This document shows positions 51,723 to 61,234 of a stretch of 64,000 bases of DNA, in pieces. The stretch comes from Brevibacterium pigmentatum. Lineage in GTDB: Bacteria > Actinomycetota > Actinomycetes > Actinomycetales > Brevibacteriaceae. The stretch's first letter is position 1. Each line of letters begins with the position of its first letter. The stretch spans positions 1,364,001-1,428,000 of the forward strand of contig NZ_CP050153.1 in assembly GCF_011617465.1 (NCBI RefSeq). Reading direction: 5' to 3'. The position numbers and the translations under genes were made by a program. The notes under the pieces were generated by a model. That model was given only the letters and a program-made list of their open reading frames with translations. It was not told where the DNA came from and made no database searches.

Positions 51723-52385
51723 TCAGGCGGCGACCTCGATGGTGGGGACGTCCTCGGGGACGATCACCTCGGTGCCGGTCTTCTCCCTGACTTCGTCGAC
51801 GGTCACACCGGGGGCGAGTTCGACGAGGGTGAAGGAGTCGCCGCTGACGTCGAGGACGGCGATATCGGTGATGATGCGCTCGACGACGCCCTTGCCCGTC
51901 AGCGGCAGCTCGCAGGACTTCAGCAGCTTGTGCGAGCCGTCCTTGGCGACGTGGTCCATGATGACGATGACGCGCTGGGCGCCGTGGACGAGGTCCATCG
52001 CACCGCCCATGCCCTTGACCATCTTGCCCGGGATCATCCAGTTCGCGATGTCGCCGTTCGTGGCCACCTGCATGGCGCCGAGGATCGCGGCGTTGATCTT
52101 ACCACCGCGGATCATGCCGAAGCTCGCCGCCGAATCGAAGTATGCGGCGCCCGGGTTCATCGTGACGATCTCCTTGCCCGCGTTGATGAGGTCGGGATCG
52201 ATCTCATCCTCGGTCGGGTAGGGGCCGACGCCGAGCAGGCCGTTCTCCGACTGAAGCACGAGGTGGACGCCCTCGGGCAGGAAGTTCGGAACCAGGGTCG
52301 GCATGCCGATGCCGAGGTTGACGTAGCTGCCGTCTTCGAGTTCCTGGGCGGCACGGGCCGCCATCTGATTGCGTGTCAATGACAT
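51723..52385 (-). CDS. scoB: 3-oxoacid (succinyl-CoA:acetoacetate) CoA-transferase, subunit B
   Basis: 220 residues. [57 protein letters not shown]: the catalytic Glu47 is in QSENG, which forms the glutamyl-CoA thioester. Further family text: [48 protein letters not shown]. With subunit A it moves CoA from succinyl-CoA to acetoacetate or another 3-oxoacid. ATG 52385 follows AGGAGACACAGAA. It lies 12 bases behind scoA. Confidence 0.94.
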   Translation of the reverse strand: MSLTRNQMAARAAQELEDGSYVNLGIGMPTLVPNFLPEGVHLVLQSENGLLGVGPYPTEDEIDPDLINAGKEIVTMNPGAAYFDSAASFGMIRGGKINAAILGAMQVATNGDIANWMIPGKMVKGMGGAMDLVHGAQRVIVIMDHVAKDGSHKLLKSCELPLTGKGVVERIITDIAVLDVSGDSFTLVELAPGVTVDEVREKTGTEVIVPEDVPTIEVAA

Positions 52386-52397
52386 TTCTGTGTCTCC

Positions 52398-53168
52398 TCA
52401 GGCTTCTCGTACGGTGCGCTTCTCGATGGGCTTGTCCGCCACCTGCTCGGGCGTCAGCGGCACCACGCGGTGGACGAAGACGCCTGGCACGTGGACCATG
52501 TCCGGATCGATCTCACCGGGTTCGACGAGCTTTTCGACCTCGGCGATGGTGATGCGAGCCGACTGCGCGGCCGGGGGATTGAAGTTCCTCGCCGAGGAAT
52601 GGAACACGAGGTTGCCGTGCCGGTCGCCGATCGCTGCGCGCACAAGTGCGTAGTCGGGGGCCAGCGACTTCTCGAGGACGTATTCCTTCTCTTCGCCGAA
52701 GGTGTCGAAGACCTTCGTCTCCTTGGCCGGAGATTCTTTGACGACGTTGCCGTCCGAGTCGTACTTCCACGGCATGCCGCCCTCGGCGACCTGCGTCCCG
52801 GCGCCCGTGATGGTGTAGAAGCCCGGGATCCCGGCTCCTCCTGCGCGCAGCTTCTCCGCCAGGGTGCCCTGCGGGGTGAGTTCGACCTCGAGTTCACCGG
52901 AGAGGTACTGACGGGCGAATTCCTTGTTCTCGCCGACATAGGAGGCGATGATGCGGCGGAGTCGTCCGTCGGCGAGCAGGATTCCCAGTCCGCGGCCGTC
53001 GACGCCGGCGTTGTTCGAGATCACCTCGAGGTCTTTGGCTCCCTGGTCCTGGAGCGCCCGAATGAGGAATTCAGGCACGCCCACGACACCGAAGCCGCCT
53101 ACGGCGATCGATGATCCATCTGCAATGTCGGCCACCGCTGCTGCGGGGGTATCAACTACTTTGTCCAT
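52398..53168 (-). CDS. scoA: 3-oxoacid CoA-transferase, subunit A
   Basis: 256 residues. MDKVVDTPAAAVADIADGSSIAVGGFGVVGVPEFLIRALQDQGAKDLEVISNNAGVDGRGLGILLADGRLRRIIASYVGENKEFARQYLSGELEVELTPQGTLAEKLRAGGAGIPGFYT: the GGFGxxGxPE CoA-binding loop and GTLAERLRAGGAGIPAFYT-like signature are clear. Compared with the usual 230-240 residues it has a slightly longer middle loop (PAKETKVFDTFGEEKEYVLE). It overlaps the end of the TIGR03089 gene by 13 bases, so the three genes form one transcript. Confidence 0.94.
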   Translation of the reverse strand: MDKVVDTPAAAVADIADGSSIAVGGFGVVGVPEFLIRALQDQGAKDLEVISNNAGVDGRGLGILLADGRLRRIIASYVGENKEFARQYLSGELEVELTPQGTLAEKLRAGGAGIPGFYTITGAGTQVAEGGMPWKYDSDGNVVKESPAKETKVFDTFGEEKEYVLEKSLAPDYALVRAAIGDRHGNLVFHSSARNFNPPAAQSARITIAEVEKLVEPGEIDPDMVHVPGVFVHRVVPLTPEQVADKPIEKRTVREA

Positions 53169-53848
53169 GGGCCCAGTGTGCCATGGACCACTCCGAGCCC
53201 GTCGGCCAGGTCCGTGATGCGAGCATCGTCGACTCTGCTGGTGAGCAGGACCTCACCACCGCTGAGGAGGTGCTGCAGAAGGCGCGGCCATTCGCCGGGC
53301 AGCGGAGTCGAGTTCGAGACGAGCAGTCCCTGCGGACGGGTGCCGTCGGCTCCCGCGGTGCTCATCCAGTCGATGACCTGTCCGTCGATGTCGAGGGTCC
53401 CGGATGCCTCGAGGCGGCGCGCCGTGACATCGGGATAGGCCCGGATGGCGGAGTTGACATCGATGAAGTCGGTATCGACCGGAGTGCTTAACGCCAGGGC
53501 CGGGGGATTGAAGACGAAGACCTCATCGGCATCCGCCACCGTGTCATCACCCTCATGGCCGAAGGGAACGAAGGCCATGAAGTCCTCTTCCGGCGCCTCT
53601 GCTGCGATGACGACGCGGCCACCGGCCAGCAGAACGCTGAGGATCGCGACGAGTTCTCGCCAGTGCAGGCCCTCCGGCAGGGGAGCGAAGAGAGTGAAGT
53701 CCGGGCCGAGGTCGTAGTCGCCGAAGAGACCGACTCCCTTATTCACCCAATTCGCAACGACCGGTCCGGTGAGGTCGAGGCGATCGAAATCGGGTCCGCG
53801 CCAGATCAGGACGGGTCCGCCGGTGTGCGCGATGGCTGAGAGATCCAT
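53156..53848 (-). CDS. TIGR03089 family protein
   Basis: 230 residues. LSAIAHTGGPVLIWRGPDFDRLDLTGPVVANWVNKGVGLFGDYDLGPDFTLFAPLPEGLHWRELVAILSVLLAGGRVVI, then EDFMAFVPFGHEG and FNPPALAL: the pattern of the actinobacterial TIGR03089 family, which resembles the N-terminal part of adenylate-forming ligases but lacks the catalytic C-domain. The function is unknown; members commonly sit near F420 or cell-wall genes. ATG 53848 is preferred for its GGAAG; ATG 53860 is possible. Confidence 0.78.
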   Translation of the reverse strand: MDLSAIAHTGGPVLIWRGPDFDRLDLTGPVVANWVNKGVGLFGDYDLGPDFTLFAPLPEGLHWRELVAILSVLLAGGRVVIAAEAPEEDFMAFVPFGHEGDDTVADADEVFVFNPPALALSTPVDTDFIDVNSAIRAYPDVTARRLEASGTLDIDGQVIDWMSTAGADGTRPQGLLVSNSTPLPGEWPRLLQHLLSGGEVLLTSRVDDARITDLADGLGVVHGTLGPWTK

Positions 53849-53921
53849 ATCCGCTTCCATGGTTGTCTGTCGGGTGGGGCCGGGGCTGTCTGTCGGGGGA
53901 GCCGGGATTGTGTCGGGTGGG

Positions 53922-55049
53922 TCAGGGAACGATGAGGCCGATGTCGATCGTCACCCCGCGGGGGAAGGCCCCGAGCTCACCATCGACCCAGTGATAGCGC
54001 GTGGAGGCGCTGAGATCCTCGGCGAAGAGAGCCGTATGGAGTCGTTCGACGAGAGATCCGAGCCCGACCATCGCCTCGAGCAGCGGCGGGCCGCCCGACT
54101 GAGCGGTCGCCGGCGAATCGGAGGGGCTCAGCGTGATACGCGACCCGGACCCTTCGATGCGCATCCGCCACGCAGCATGGCCGGGAGTCCGGGACTGCCC
54201 GGCGCGGACGACCCGGATGGCTCGGGAAACCCGTTCGAGGATGTCGTCGCTGTTGTCCCCGGCCGGAGCGCTGCCGGGCAGATCGGTGACACCCAGTCCC
54301 CGCTGAATGGCTTCGACATGGCCGTGACGGAACCAGTCCTCTCCGAGGTCGCGGGACAGCGCTCGGGCACCTTCACGACCGTTGTCGAGGTATCCGCCGG
54401 CCCCGCGGACCAACGCCATGGGCAGTCCGCGCGAGGAGCCCTTGACCAGGTCGGCGGCCGCGGCGATCTCGTCGGCGATCGCGCGGACGGTCACGGTCTG
54501 GACGCGTCCGTCGTCGTCGGGGCGACCGCGTTGGTCGTCCAGGCCGGAGAACCCGGACAGGCCGATGGCGATATCACCGACCCCGACCCGCCATGGCCGT
54601 GAGCTCGTATCCGAGATGACCAGACCGATGCGAACCTCGAAGGCCTGTTCGACCCGCTGACGCAGTCCATCGGCGGACCGGTCGCTGTCGAGCGGGTGGA
54701 GGATGACGGCACCGCCGGAGTTCGACTGGTCGAGACCAGCTGCGGCCTGCACGGTGCCTGCGGGTGTGCGCACGACCTGCACGGTGGTGCCGGAGCGATA
54801 GGAGCGTTCAGCGACCAGGTGGGTGCCGGTCTGTGCGACGAGCTCCTCGAATTCGGCGCGATCTGCGACTGTGCGCAGGCGTCCCTCGGCTTTGGAGACG
54901 ACCTTCGATGCGACGACGAGGATATCGCCGTCCTTGAGGTCGATGCGGTTGCGCCGCAGAGCGTTGATGAGGATCGCCGAGAGGTCGGAACCCTGCGCGA
55001 TCTCTTCTTCGACGGGAGGCGCGTAGACGGTGAGCAGACGATCATTCAT
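53922..55049 (-). CDS. cofE: Coenzyme F420-0:L-glutamate ligase-like protein
   Basis: 375 residues. Residues 1-250 fit CofE/FbiB-N: YAPPVEEEIAQGSDLSAILINALRRNRIDLKDGDILVVASKVVSKAEGRLRTV, VQAAAGLDQSNSGGAVILHPLDSDRSADGLRQRVEQAFEVRIGLVISDTSSRPWRVGVGDIAIGLSGFSGLDDQRGRPDDDGR. It would add glutamate to F420-0 using GTP. The C-terminal 120 residues are not the nitroreductase-like domain of mycobacterial FbiB but a shorter region (MRIEGSGSRITLSPSDSP... VERLHTALFAEDLSASTRYHWVDGELG). No cofC/cofD is nearby. It is divergent from whiB. Confidence 0.85.
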   Translation of the reverse strand: MNDRLLTVYAPPVEEEIAQGSDLSAILINALRRNRIDLKDGDILVVASKVVSKAEGRLRTVADRAEFEELVAQTGTHLVAERSYRSGTTVQVVRTPAGTVQAAAGLDQSNSGGAVILHPLDSDRSADGLRQRVEQAFEVRIGLVISDTSSRPWRVGVGDIAIGLSGFSGLDDQRGRPDDDGRVQTVTVRAIADEIAAAADLVKGSSRGLPMALVRGAGGYLDNGREGARALSRDLGEDWFRHGHVEAIQRGLGVTDLPGSAPAGDNSDDILERVSRAIRVVRAGQSRTPGHAAWRMRIEGSGSRITLSPSDSPATAQSGGPPLLEAMVGLGSLVERLHTALFAEDLSASTRYHWVDGELGAFPRGVTIDIGLIVP

Positions 55050-55397
55050 GCCAGGCCACCGGTGATTCCACTCTCATTCCTCCATAATCCCATTGTGGAC
55101 GCCTACTTTCTAAATTCTCCAGGTTTGTTCAGGCGGATCCCACAGGTTGTGCCGCGTGACCGGGCCATGACCTATATATGGGGTTCTGGGCGCGTGTGCA
55201 TGTGAACGCCTGTTCGAATAGTGTCTCAAGGGGTGTCTCAGTACTCCATAAGGGCTTGACGGGGCGGTAATGACACGCGTGTAATTTATACCTAAGGGGA
55301 ACGCGCCGAGCATGGATCCTGTGGATTCGACCGTACATCGGACTGATCGGCTCAGTCACGGCAACGGACCTGCTCGAGCGTGAGAAAGGGGAAAACC
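55050..55397. promoter_or_regulatory. Divergent promoter region of cofE and whiB
   Basis: 348 bases without a gene. On the whiB side: GTGTCTCA repeated at 55221 and 55233 (12-bp spacing), a possible -35 TTGACG at 55256, the perfect palindrome ACACGCGTGT at 55273-55282, then TAATTTATACC as a possible -10. The long leader from there to the whiB start (about 105 bases) is typical of developmental regulators. Confidence 0.45.
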
Positions 55398-55838
55398 GTG
55401 CAAAGTGCACAGAGAGAATGGCGGGAGGGAGAAGACTTCACCGCCGCACCGGGAGTCACCTCCCGCCGTGCCGAAGACTGGTTCATCGAACCTGGAGCAC
55501 GCACACCCGAGACGCTGCCGGATCCGCTGGCCGTCGATCCGAGTGATCTGACGCCGCTGCAGCCGGACAACTCCGCGGTCTCTCCGCTGTCGCTGCTCCT
55601 GGGCGCCGCAGAAGACGGCGAACTGTCCTGGCAAGACCAGGCCCTCTGCGCGCAGACCGACCCCGAGGCGTTCTTTCCGGAGAAGGGCGGATCGACTCGT
55701 GAGGCCAAGCGGGTCTGCGCATCCTGCGACGTCCGTTCCGAATGCCTCGAATATGCTCTCGCCAACGATGAGCGCTTCGGCATCTGGGGCGGAATGTCCG
55801 AACGCGAACGCCGCCGGCTCAAGAAAAAGGTCGTGTGA
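55398..55838 (+). CDS. WhiB-family iron-sulfur transcriptional regulator (WhiB2/WhmD-like)
   Basis: 146 residues. The four 4Fe-4S cysteines are C84, C107, C110 and C116 (C-x22-C-x2-C-x5-C) in WQDQALCAQTDPEAFFPEKGGSTREAKRVCASCDVRSECLEYAL. The turn GIWGGMSERERRRLKKK gives the DNA/sigma-contacting C-terminus. The 75-residue N-terminal extension is low complexity. GTG 55398 has AAGGGG seven bases upstream; GTG 55380 is possible. It overlaps the glycosyltransferase (GTGA), as is conserved in actinobacteria, and probably controls division or septation genes. Confidence 0.92.
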   Translation: MQSAQREWREGEDFTAAPGVTSRRAEDWFIEPGARTPETLPDPLAVDPSDLTPLQPDNSAVSPLSLLLGAAEDGELSWQDQALCAQTDPEAFFPEKGGSTREAKRVCASCDVRSECLEYALANDERFGIWGGMSERERRRLKKKVV

Positions 55839-58800
55839 GTCAAGCCGTCACCATCGTCGTCGTCTCCGGCGACGATGCCAGCAAGGTCGAGCTCGAAACG
55901 GCTCTTCGTCCGCACTTCCCCGAGATCCCCGTGGTGGATCTCGGGGGACGGACGGTCCGCGAAGCCGGCGAGATGCCGGAGATCGCGCAATCGGATTTCC
56001 TGTGGTTCCTCACCCCTGACTCCCGTCCCGAACCCGACTGTCTCGATGAGCTGCTCGACGCCATCGGGGAGACGGAATCCATCGCCGCAGTCGGACCGAA
56101 GCTCATGTGCTCCGGCCGCATCGTCTCCGCCGGAGTGAGCACCACCTCGGCGGGGGAGCGCTTCAACCCCGTCGGCTCAGGGGAGATCGATCAGGGCCAG
56201 CGCGACAGTCAGATCGAAACGCTCGGTCTCGACCTCCCGGGCCTGCTCATGGCCACCACGGAACTTGAGCGCATCGGCGCACCCTCCCGAGTGCTCGGCC
56301 CCGCCTACTCCGGACTCGAATACTCCCGTCGTCTGCGCGACCTCGGCGCCCGCGTGCTGCTGGCACCGCGTGCGCGGATGGAGATCTCCGCGACCTCGGC
56401 CGCCCGACTCGGCTCCTCACCCCACCCGCCGACGTCGAAAGCCCAGATCCGGACCGAGCAGCGATACCGTCTCAGCCTCGCCGGACAGGGACTGTTCTCC
56501 CTGTTCTGCCTGCTCGCGATCGGCCATATCGGCCGCATCCTCGGCGGGCTGCTGTCGAACAACTTCCGCCCCGCCGGATGGCATCTCTCGGCACTCTTCG
56601 GACTTCCCACGGACGTGTCGACCACCGCCCCGCTGCGGCGGGCCAACGCACGTCGCAACCGAGTGGCCAAACGATCGAACACCGCCCACGTTGCCGCGCT
56701 CTTCGCCGATGACGAAGAACTCGCCGTCCAACGCCGGACGATGAGCGGTGAGACCGACGACCCGCGTCCTGCAGAGGTGCCCACCGGCGGCCCCGACGCC
56801 GATGCGGAGCTCAATCCGGTCGGCGACACCGAGGAGGCGATCGACTCCTTCTCCCGACTGGAGATCACCGGCGGTTCCAGCCTGCTGCGCGCACCCCTGA
56901 CCTATGTGATCCTCGCTGCCGTGGTGATGAGCGGTGTCATCAGCTACCGACTCTTCGGCCCCGGTCACCTCGACGGCGGCGCCCTGGGGTCGACGGACAT
57001 CGGCCTCGGTGAGATCGTCGACCGCCTGCTCGGCCGGCACCTCGACGTCTCGACCGGTGCGGCAGTGCCTGCCGACCCCCTATCACCTCGTCCTCGGCGT
57101 CCTCTCCCTCCTCTTCTTCGGCCATGTCGACGTCATGGTCCGCTCCCTGCTGTTGGCTGCACCGATCGCGGCCGCCATCAGCGCCTACGCGGGTGCGGGC
57201 AGCGTACTGGCCCGGCGGTGGGTCCGAGGTTTCGCCGCTCTGCTGTGGATCGCGTCGCCGCTGTTCACGACCGCACTGTCGGACGGCCGCCTCGGCGTGG
57301 TCTTCGTCTGGATCTGCGCACCGCTGGTGGCGGTGACTCTGCGCCGCAGCCTGACCACCGGATCGATCGCCGCGGCCGCCGGCACAGGCCTGCTGCTGTT
57401 CGTCATCACCGCAGGCGTCCCGCTCCTTCTGCTGGCCACGGTCCTCGGCACCGCAGTGCTTCTGGTGGCAGGTCGCGGCCTGCGCCATCTGTGGCTGCTC
57501 GCCCCGACCGTGTTCCTGGGCTGGCCGTGGCTGTGGGCTGTGGTCCGCGAACCGGGAACCCTGCTGACGATGCCCGGGCAGACCATCGCCGCGGAGTCTG
57601 CGCCGACCTACCTCCTGGCCGTCGGGTTCCCCGCTCCGATCGACATGACCTGGCTGGCAGACCTGATCTCGAGCCTCGGACTCGGCGAGGTCTCTGCCGA
57701 CATCCTCCAGCTCTGGGTGCCGGTCCTCCTCCTGCCGATGCTCATCCTGGCGTTCTTCACCCTCATCGAAGCGCGGCTCGAACTCTCCCGCCTGTCCTGG
57801 GCTGTCGGCCTCTACCTCGGCGGCCTCCTCCTGGCCGCGATCCAAGTGCACCTGCCCGCGCAGACTGGACCGTTCCACCTCATCGGCTCCTACCCTGCAG
57901 CGGGGTTGACGCTGGTCAGCCTCGGATCGATTCTGCTGCTGTCCCTCGGCGCCGACCGCACGGCCGGTCGTCGACCCGGGCGGACCCGGACTGCCGGCTC
58001 GACAGACGCGAAGAGTGCGGCCAAGGGAACCTCAGCGGCTTCCAGTCGGCTGCCCATGCGCGGACTCGTCGGGCTCGTGACCGTGGCTGCCATCGGGCTC
58101 ATCGCCATCGGCGCCGGACGCTCCACATCCTCGGCCGAGGCGGTCACCGCGACCTCCGAGAGCACCGTCCCCGCCCTGGCCGCCGACCGTGCAGAAGGGG
58201 CGACGCAGGCGCGGACTCTCCGTCTGGACAATGTCGACGGAGAGGTCCTGGCCACCCTCGTCTCCTCCGATGACGGCACTGTTCTCGGCACATCGACGGT
58301 GACCTCGGCCGAAACCGTCGGGGGATGGCCGTGGCAGCGGCGCCCCCTGCCGATCACGTCCGACCAGGTGCTCGTGGCTCAGGCGGCGTCCGCGCTCTCG
58401 GCCGACGACGCCGGTGACGTCAGCGGCATCCTCGGCGAACTCGGAGTCGATTTCGTTCTCATCGGTCAGAACGCCGGCAGTCTGACCAACTCGGTGTCCG
58501 TCTCGGAGGGCCTGCTGCCGGTCGGCCCCACCTCGTCGGGACAGCTGTGGCGCGTCGACAAGCCCTACAGCGGACGATTCCTCATCCGTGAATCCGAAGG
58601 ACAGGTCTCCACGGCGACGATGAGCGGCACGACTGCGAAGGTGCCGGCCGGCCAAGAAGGACGCACCCTGACCATCGCCGATGCCGCCGACGGAATCACC
58701 GCGAAGATCGACGGTGAGCCGCTGCCGCAGCCGAAACCCGGGGAAGAGGCTTGGGCGAGCGAATTCGACCTCCCCGCCGCCGGCGGAGACGTCGAGATCT

Positions 58801-58934
58801 CACTGAACTCACCGCTCTACCCGGTCGGCGTCATCGCCGGATGGGTGTTCGGACTGCTCAGCCTCATCGTGGCCATTCCCTTCGGTCGGGCAGGGAACAC
58901 GGCGAAGCCCGGCCGCCGGGAGGAGAAAGCATGA
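55835..58934 (+). pseudogene. Multi-pass membrane glycosyltransferase (GT2-like), interrupted by a +1 frameshift in a C5 run
   Basis: The N-terminal part is a glycosyltransferase-2-like domain (SQAVTIVVVSGDDASKVELETALRPHFPEIPVVDLGG, FLWFLTPDSRPEPDCLDELLDAIGE, YSGLEYSRRLRDLGARVLLAP). Membrane segments follow, then the frame goes nonsense after STGAAVPADP. The next frame resumes with YHLVLGVLSLLFFGHVDVMVRSLLLAAPIAAAISAY and ends in a membrane helix. Deleting one C from 57076-57080 gives one protein of about 1030 residues. The extracytoplasmic C-terminal third (about 730-1000) is beta-rich. Start GTG 55835 overlaps whiB; the stop overlaps the DUF5719 ATG. Probably builds an envelope glycan. Confidence 0.82.
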
Positions 58935-60388
58935 AGCATCAGCGCAGCATCGTCACCTTCGCGGCCATCGCCGTGCCCGGAGTGCTCGTGGCCACGACGT
59001 CGTTCCTCACCCCGCTGACCCCCGGCACTCTGGACCGCAGTCCCGAACAGGTGCGGATGCCCACCGCGGACACCCGCGTGGTCTGCCCCGGGCCGCTGCT
59101 CACCGCCGGAGAGGCTGAAGGCACCGACCCCGAATTCGTCGACGATTCGAAGGTCTCGACCCGCGTCGTCTCCGCCTCCGCGCCGATCGGCGCTGCGGAC
59201 GGATCGACCTCCTCGGCGCGACTGCAGGTCGCCGATCTCGGCGGGTCGATCGACTTCGACAATCCCTCCGGCCAGGGCTTTGTCTCCGGAGACGACAGCA
59301 TCGACTCGACGAAGCTCGTCACCGGTTTCGCCCGCCCCGGTGCCCCCGCGCTGACAACCGGCCTCGAGACCGTCGAAGGCAGCTCCGGTGACCTCACGGG
59401 CCTCGCCACACTCACCTGCGCCCAGGCGGCGAGCAGCTTCCGGATCGTCGCAGGATCCGGTGCCACCGGGTCGAACTCCCAGCTGCTGCTGAGCAACCCA
59501 GGAGACGTTCCCGTCCAGGCGAAGGTCGCTCTCATGACTCCCGGCGGCGAAACCGCTGAACCGACCGAACTGAGCATCAAGGCCGGTGAGCAGCGCGCCG
59601 TTCCGCTCGGCGGACTGGCGGGAGGGGCCGACGCCCTGGCCGTCGACGTCACCGTCGACGGCGGAGTGCTGGCCGGATCCATCCAGGAGACCGTCCTCGA
59701 CGGGCTCAAGCCGCAGGGCATCGACCTCGCCGCCGGCGGCGCCGGGGCCGATCGCCAACAGGTGCTCACCGGACTCAGCGGCAAGGATGTGCGAGTGCGG
59801 GTCGCGAACCCGGGCAGCAACCTCGCCGAGGTGTCCCTGAAGGCATATGGTCCCGACGGCGAGATCGACATTCCCCGTTCCTCGATGACCGTGGTCGGCC
59901 GCGGCGTCGCTGAAGCCGATCTCGGTGACCTCGACACCACGAGCGTCGTCCTCGAATCATCGCAGCGCGTCCAAGCGGGTGCCTTCATCGGCAAGGACGG
60001 CGAGAACGGAGCCGCCGACTTCGGCAGCATCCCGTCCACCGACCCTGTCGCCGAGACGCAGATCCTGGCACTTCCTCGCACCGGTGAGTCCTCCCTGCAG
60101 CTCTCGCCCGGTCAGGGGCAGGTGCAGGTGCAGGGAATGCTCGACGACGGCTCGCTGACCGATCCGCAGTCGATCGATCTCAACCCGACGGGCACGACCG
60201 TGCTCAACCCGAGCGACGTCTCCGAGGATTCGGTGCGTGCGCTCGTCCTCAAGGGTTCCCAGGCCTCGGGTTCGCAGGCCGACGGGGTGCATGCGACTCT
60301 CGTCGTCACCACGAAGGACGGAATCTCCACGGTCGTCCCGGCGCCGGCTCCGGCGGGTGTCGCCTACCGGGACATCCGGCTCGGCTGA
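58931..60388 (+). CDS. DUF5719 family secreted/membrane-anchored protein
   Basis: 485 residues. N-terminal signal/anchor (MKHQRSIVTFAAIAVPGVLVATTSFLTPL), then an extracytoplasmic beta-rich protein with repeated beta-sandwich text: LTCAQAASSFRIVAGSGATGSNSQLLLSNPGDVPVQAKVALMTPGGE, VRVRVANPGSNLAEVSLKAYGPDGEI, VPAPAPAGVAYRDIRLG. This is the DUF5719 pattern, conserved after the membrane glycosyltransferase in actinobacteria. ATG 58931 follows GGAGGAGAAAGC and overlaps the preceding stop (ATGA), so the two products likely form an envelope complex. No enzymatic motif. Confidence 0.85.
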   Translation: MKHQRSIVTFAAIAVPGVLVATTSFLTPLTPGTLDRSPEQVRMPTADTRVVCPGPLLTAGEAEGTDPEFVDDSKVSTRVVSASAPIGAADGSTSSARLQVADLGGSIDFDNPSGQGFVSGDDSIDSTKLVTGFARPGAPALTTGLETVEGSSGDLTGLATLTCAQAASSFRIVAGSGATGSNSQLLLSNPGDVPVQAKVALMTPGGETAEPTELSIKAGEQRAVPLGGLAGGADALAVDVTVDGGVLAGSIQETVLDGLKPQGIDLAAGGAGADRQQVLTGLSGKDVRVRVANPGSNLAEVSLKAYGPDGEIDIPRSSMTVVGRGVAEADLGDLDTTSVVLESSQRVQAGAFIGKDGENGAADFGSIPSTDPVAETQILALPRTGESSLQLSPGQGQVQVQGMLDDGSLTDPQSIDLNPTGTTVLNPSDVSEDSVRALVLKGSQASGSQADGVHATLVVTTKDGISTVVPAPAPAGVAYRDIRLG

Positions 60389-60426
60389 GTAGCCGCGGCG
60401 GCGAGCCGCCTCGGTGTGCCGTCTGA

Positions 60427-60789
60427 TCAAGCGCGACGGAGGATATCGACCTGATCGGCGACTACCTCGGCGATGAGCGCATCCCTGGCCTCGCCGCCGG
60501 CATGATCTTCGATCACCCGCCGGTAGAGGACGATATGGGTGGGCCGATCACCGGCGGCCGGGAACACCCGGCCGAAGCTCGGTTCGGTCGAACTCGCCGG
60601 CGGGACCGAATCGACGGCCAGCACCACCTCGGCGAGGAGATCGGGTTCGCGCCCGCGCATCCGGGCGAATTCTGCGGCTGCGACCTTCGCGAAGCTCTCC
60701 GCCCGACTCAGCCGCGCGGGCACCTCGGCCCGGTACAACGGAGACCGCAGACCCCGTCCGTGTCGGTCGCGATGTCGGCTTGGTCTCAT
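60427..60789 (-). CDS. Zincin-like metallopeptidase family protein with degenerate active site
   Basis: 120 residues. RPSRHRDRHGRGLRSPLYRAEVPARLSRAESFAKVAAAEFARM..., THIVLYRRVIEDHAGGEARDALIAEVVADQVDILRRA. The N-terminal RDRHGRGLRxPL and the VLYRRxIE segment match the small zincin-like family that sits between DUF5719 and DUF3499 genes in actinobacteria. Where active members have HExxH, this protein reads AEVVADQVD, so zinc binding and proteolysis are probably lost. The C-terminus also stops early. It is convergent with DUF5719 and divergent from DUF3499. Confidence 0.7.
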   Translation of the reverse strand: MRPSRHRDRHGRGLRSPLYRAEVPARLSRAESFAKVAAAEFARMRGREPDLLAEVVLAVDSVPPASSTEPSFGRVFPAAGDRPTHIVLYRRVIEDHAGGEARDALIAEVVADQVDILRRA

Positions 60790-60862
60790 AGCACTTCATT
60801 CTACGTGCGAGGCCGCCGTGCCTGAGCGAATCGGCGGGGCGCGGCGTGTAGAGTGTGGGACT

Positions 60863-61234
60863 GTGTCAGCCGTGAGAATGTGTTCAAAAGTCAGCTGTTC
60901 GCGCCCTGCCGCCGCCACCATGACGTACGTGCACGCCGATGCGACCGTCGTCATCGGACCTCTGGGCAGGCGAGCCGAGCCGGGCGCTCATGACCTGTGC
61001 GCCGAACATGCGGCGAAGCTGACCCCACCCGTGGACTGGCAGCTCATCCGCATCGACTCCGGGCAGGCCCCGCCCGAACGCAGCCACGATGACCTGCTGG
61101 CCATCGCCGACGCCGTTCGCGAAGCTGCCGACCGTGCCGATCAGACCCCGACCCGGACCGCGCCGGGACCAGCAGACGATCCGGCGGCCACGGGGCGCCG
61201 ACACGGTCACCTGCGCATCATCGGCGACTCATGA
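60863..61234 (+). CDS. DUF3499 family protein
   Basis: 123 residues. MCSKVSCSRPAAATMTYVHADATVVIGPLGRRAEPGAHDLCAEHAAKLTPPVDWQLIRID: Cys-x4-Cys at the start and CAEH at about 45-48 form a likely zinc site, the hallmark of DUF3499. The C-terminal half is charged and variable. GTG 60863 is chosen; no strong ribosome site is seen. It overlaps the phosphomannomutase start (ATGA), a conserved pair. The function is unknown. Confidence 0.82.
   Translation: MSAVRMCSKVSCSRPAAATMTYVHADATVVIGPLGRRAEPGAHDLCAEHAAKLTPPVDWQLIRIDSGQAPPERSHDDLLAIADAVREAADRADQTPTRTAPGPADDPAATGRRHGHLRIIGDS

Noticed and set aside
60394..60411. GGCGGC-GA-GCCGCC as a terminator between DUF5719 and the zincin
   Set aside because: Two-base loop and GC-only composition; could be chance in this GC-rich DNA.
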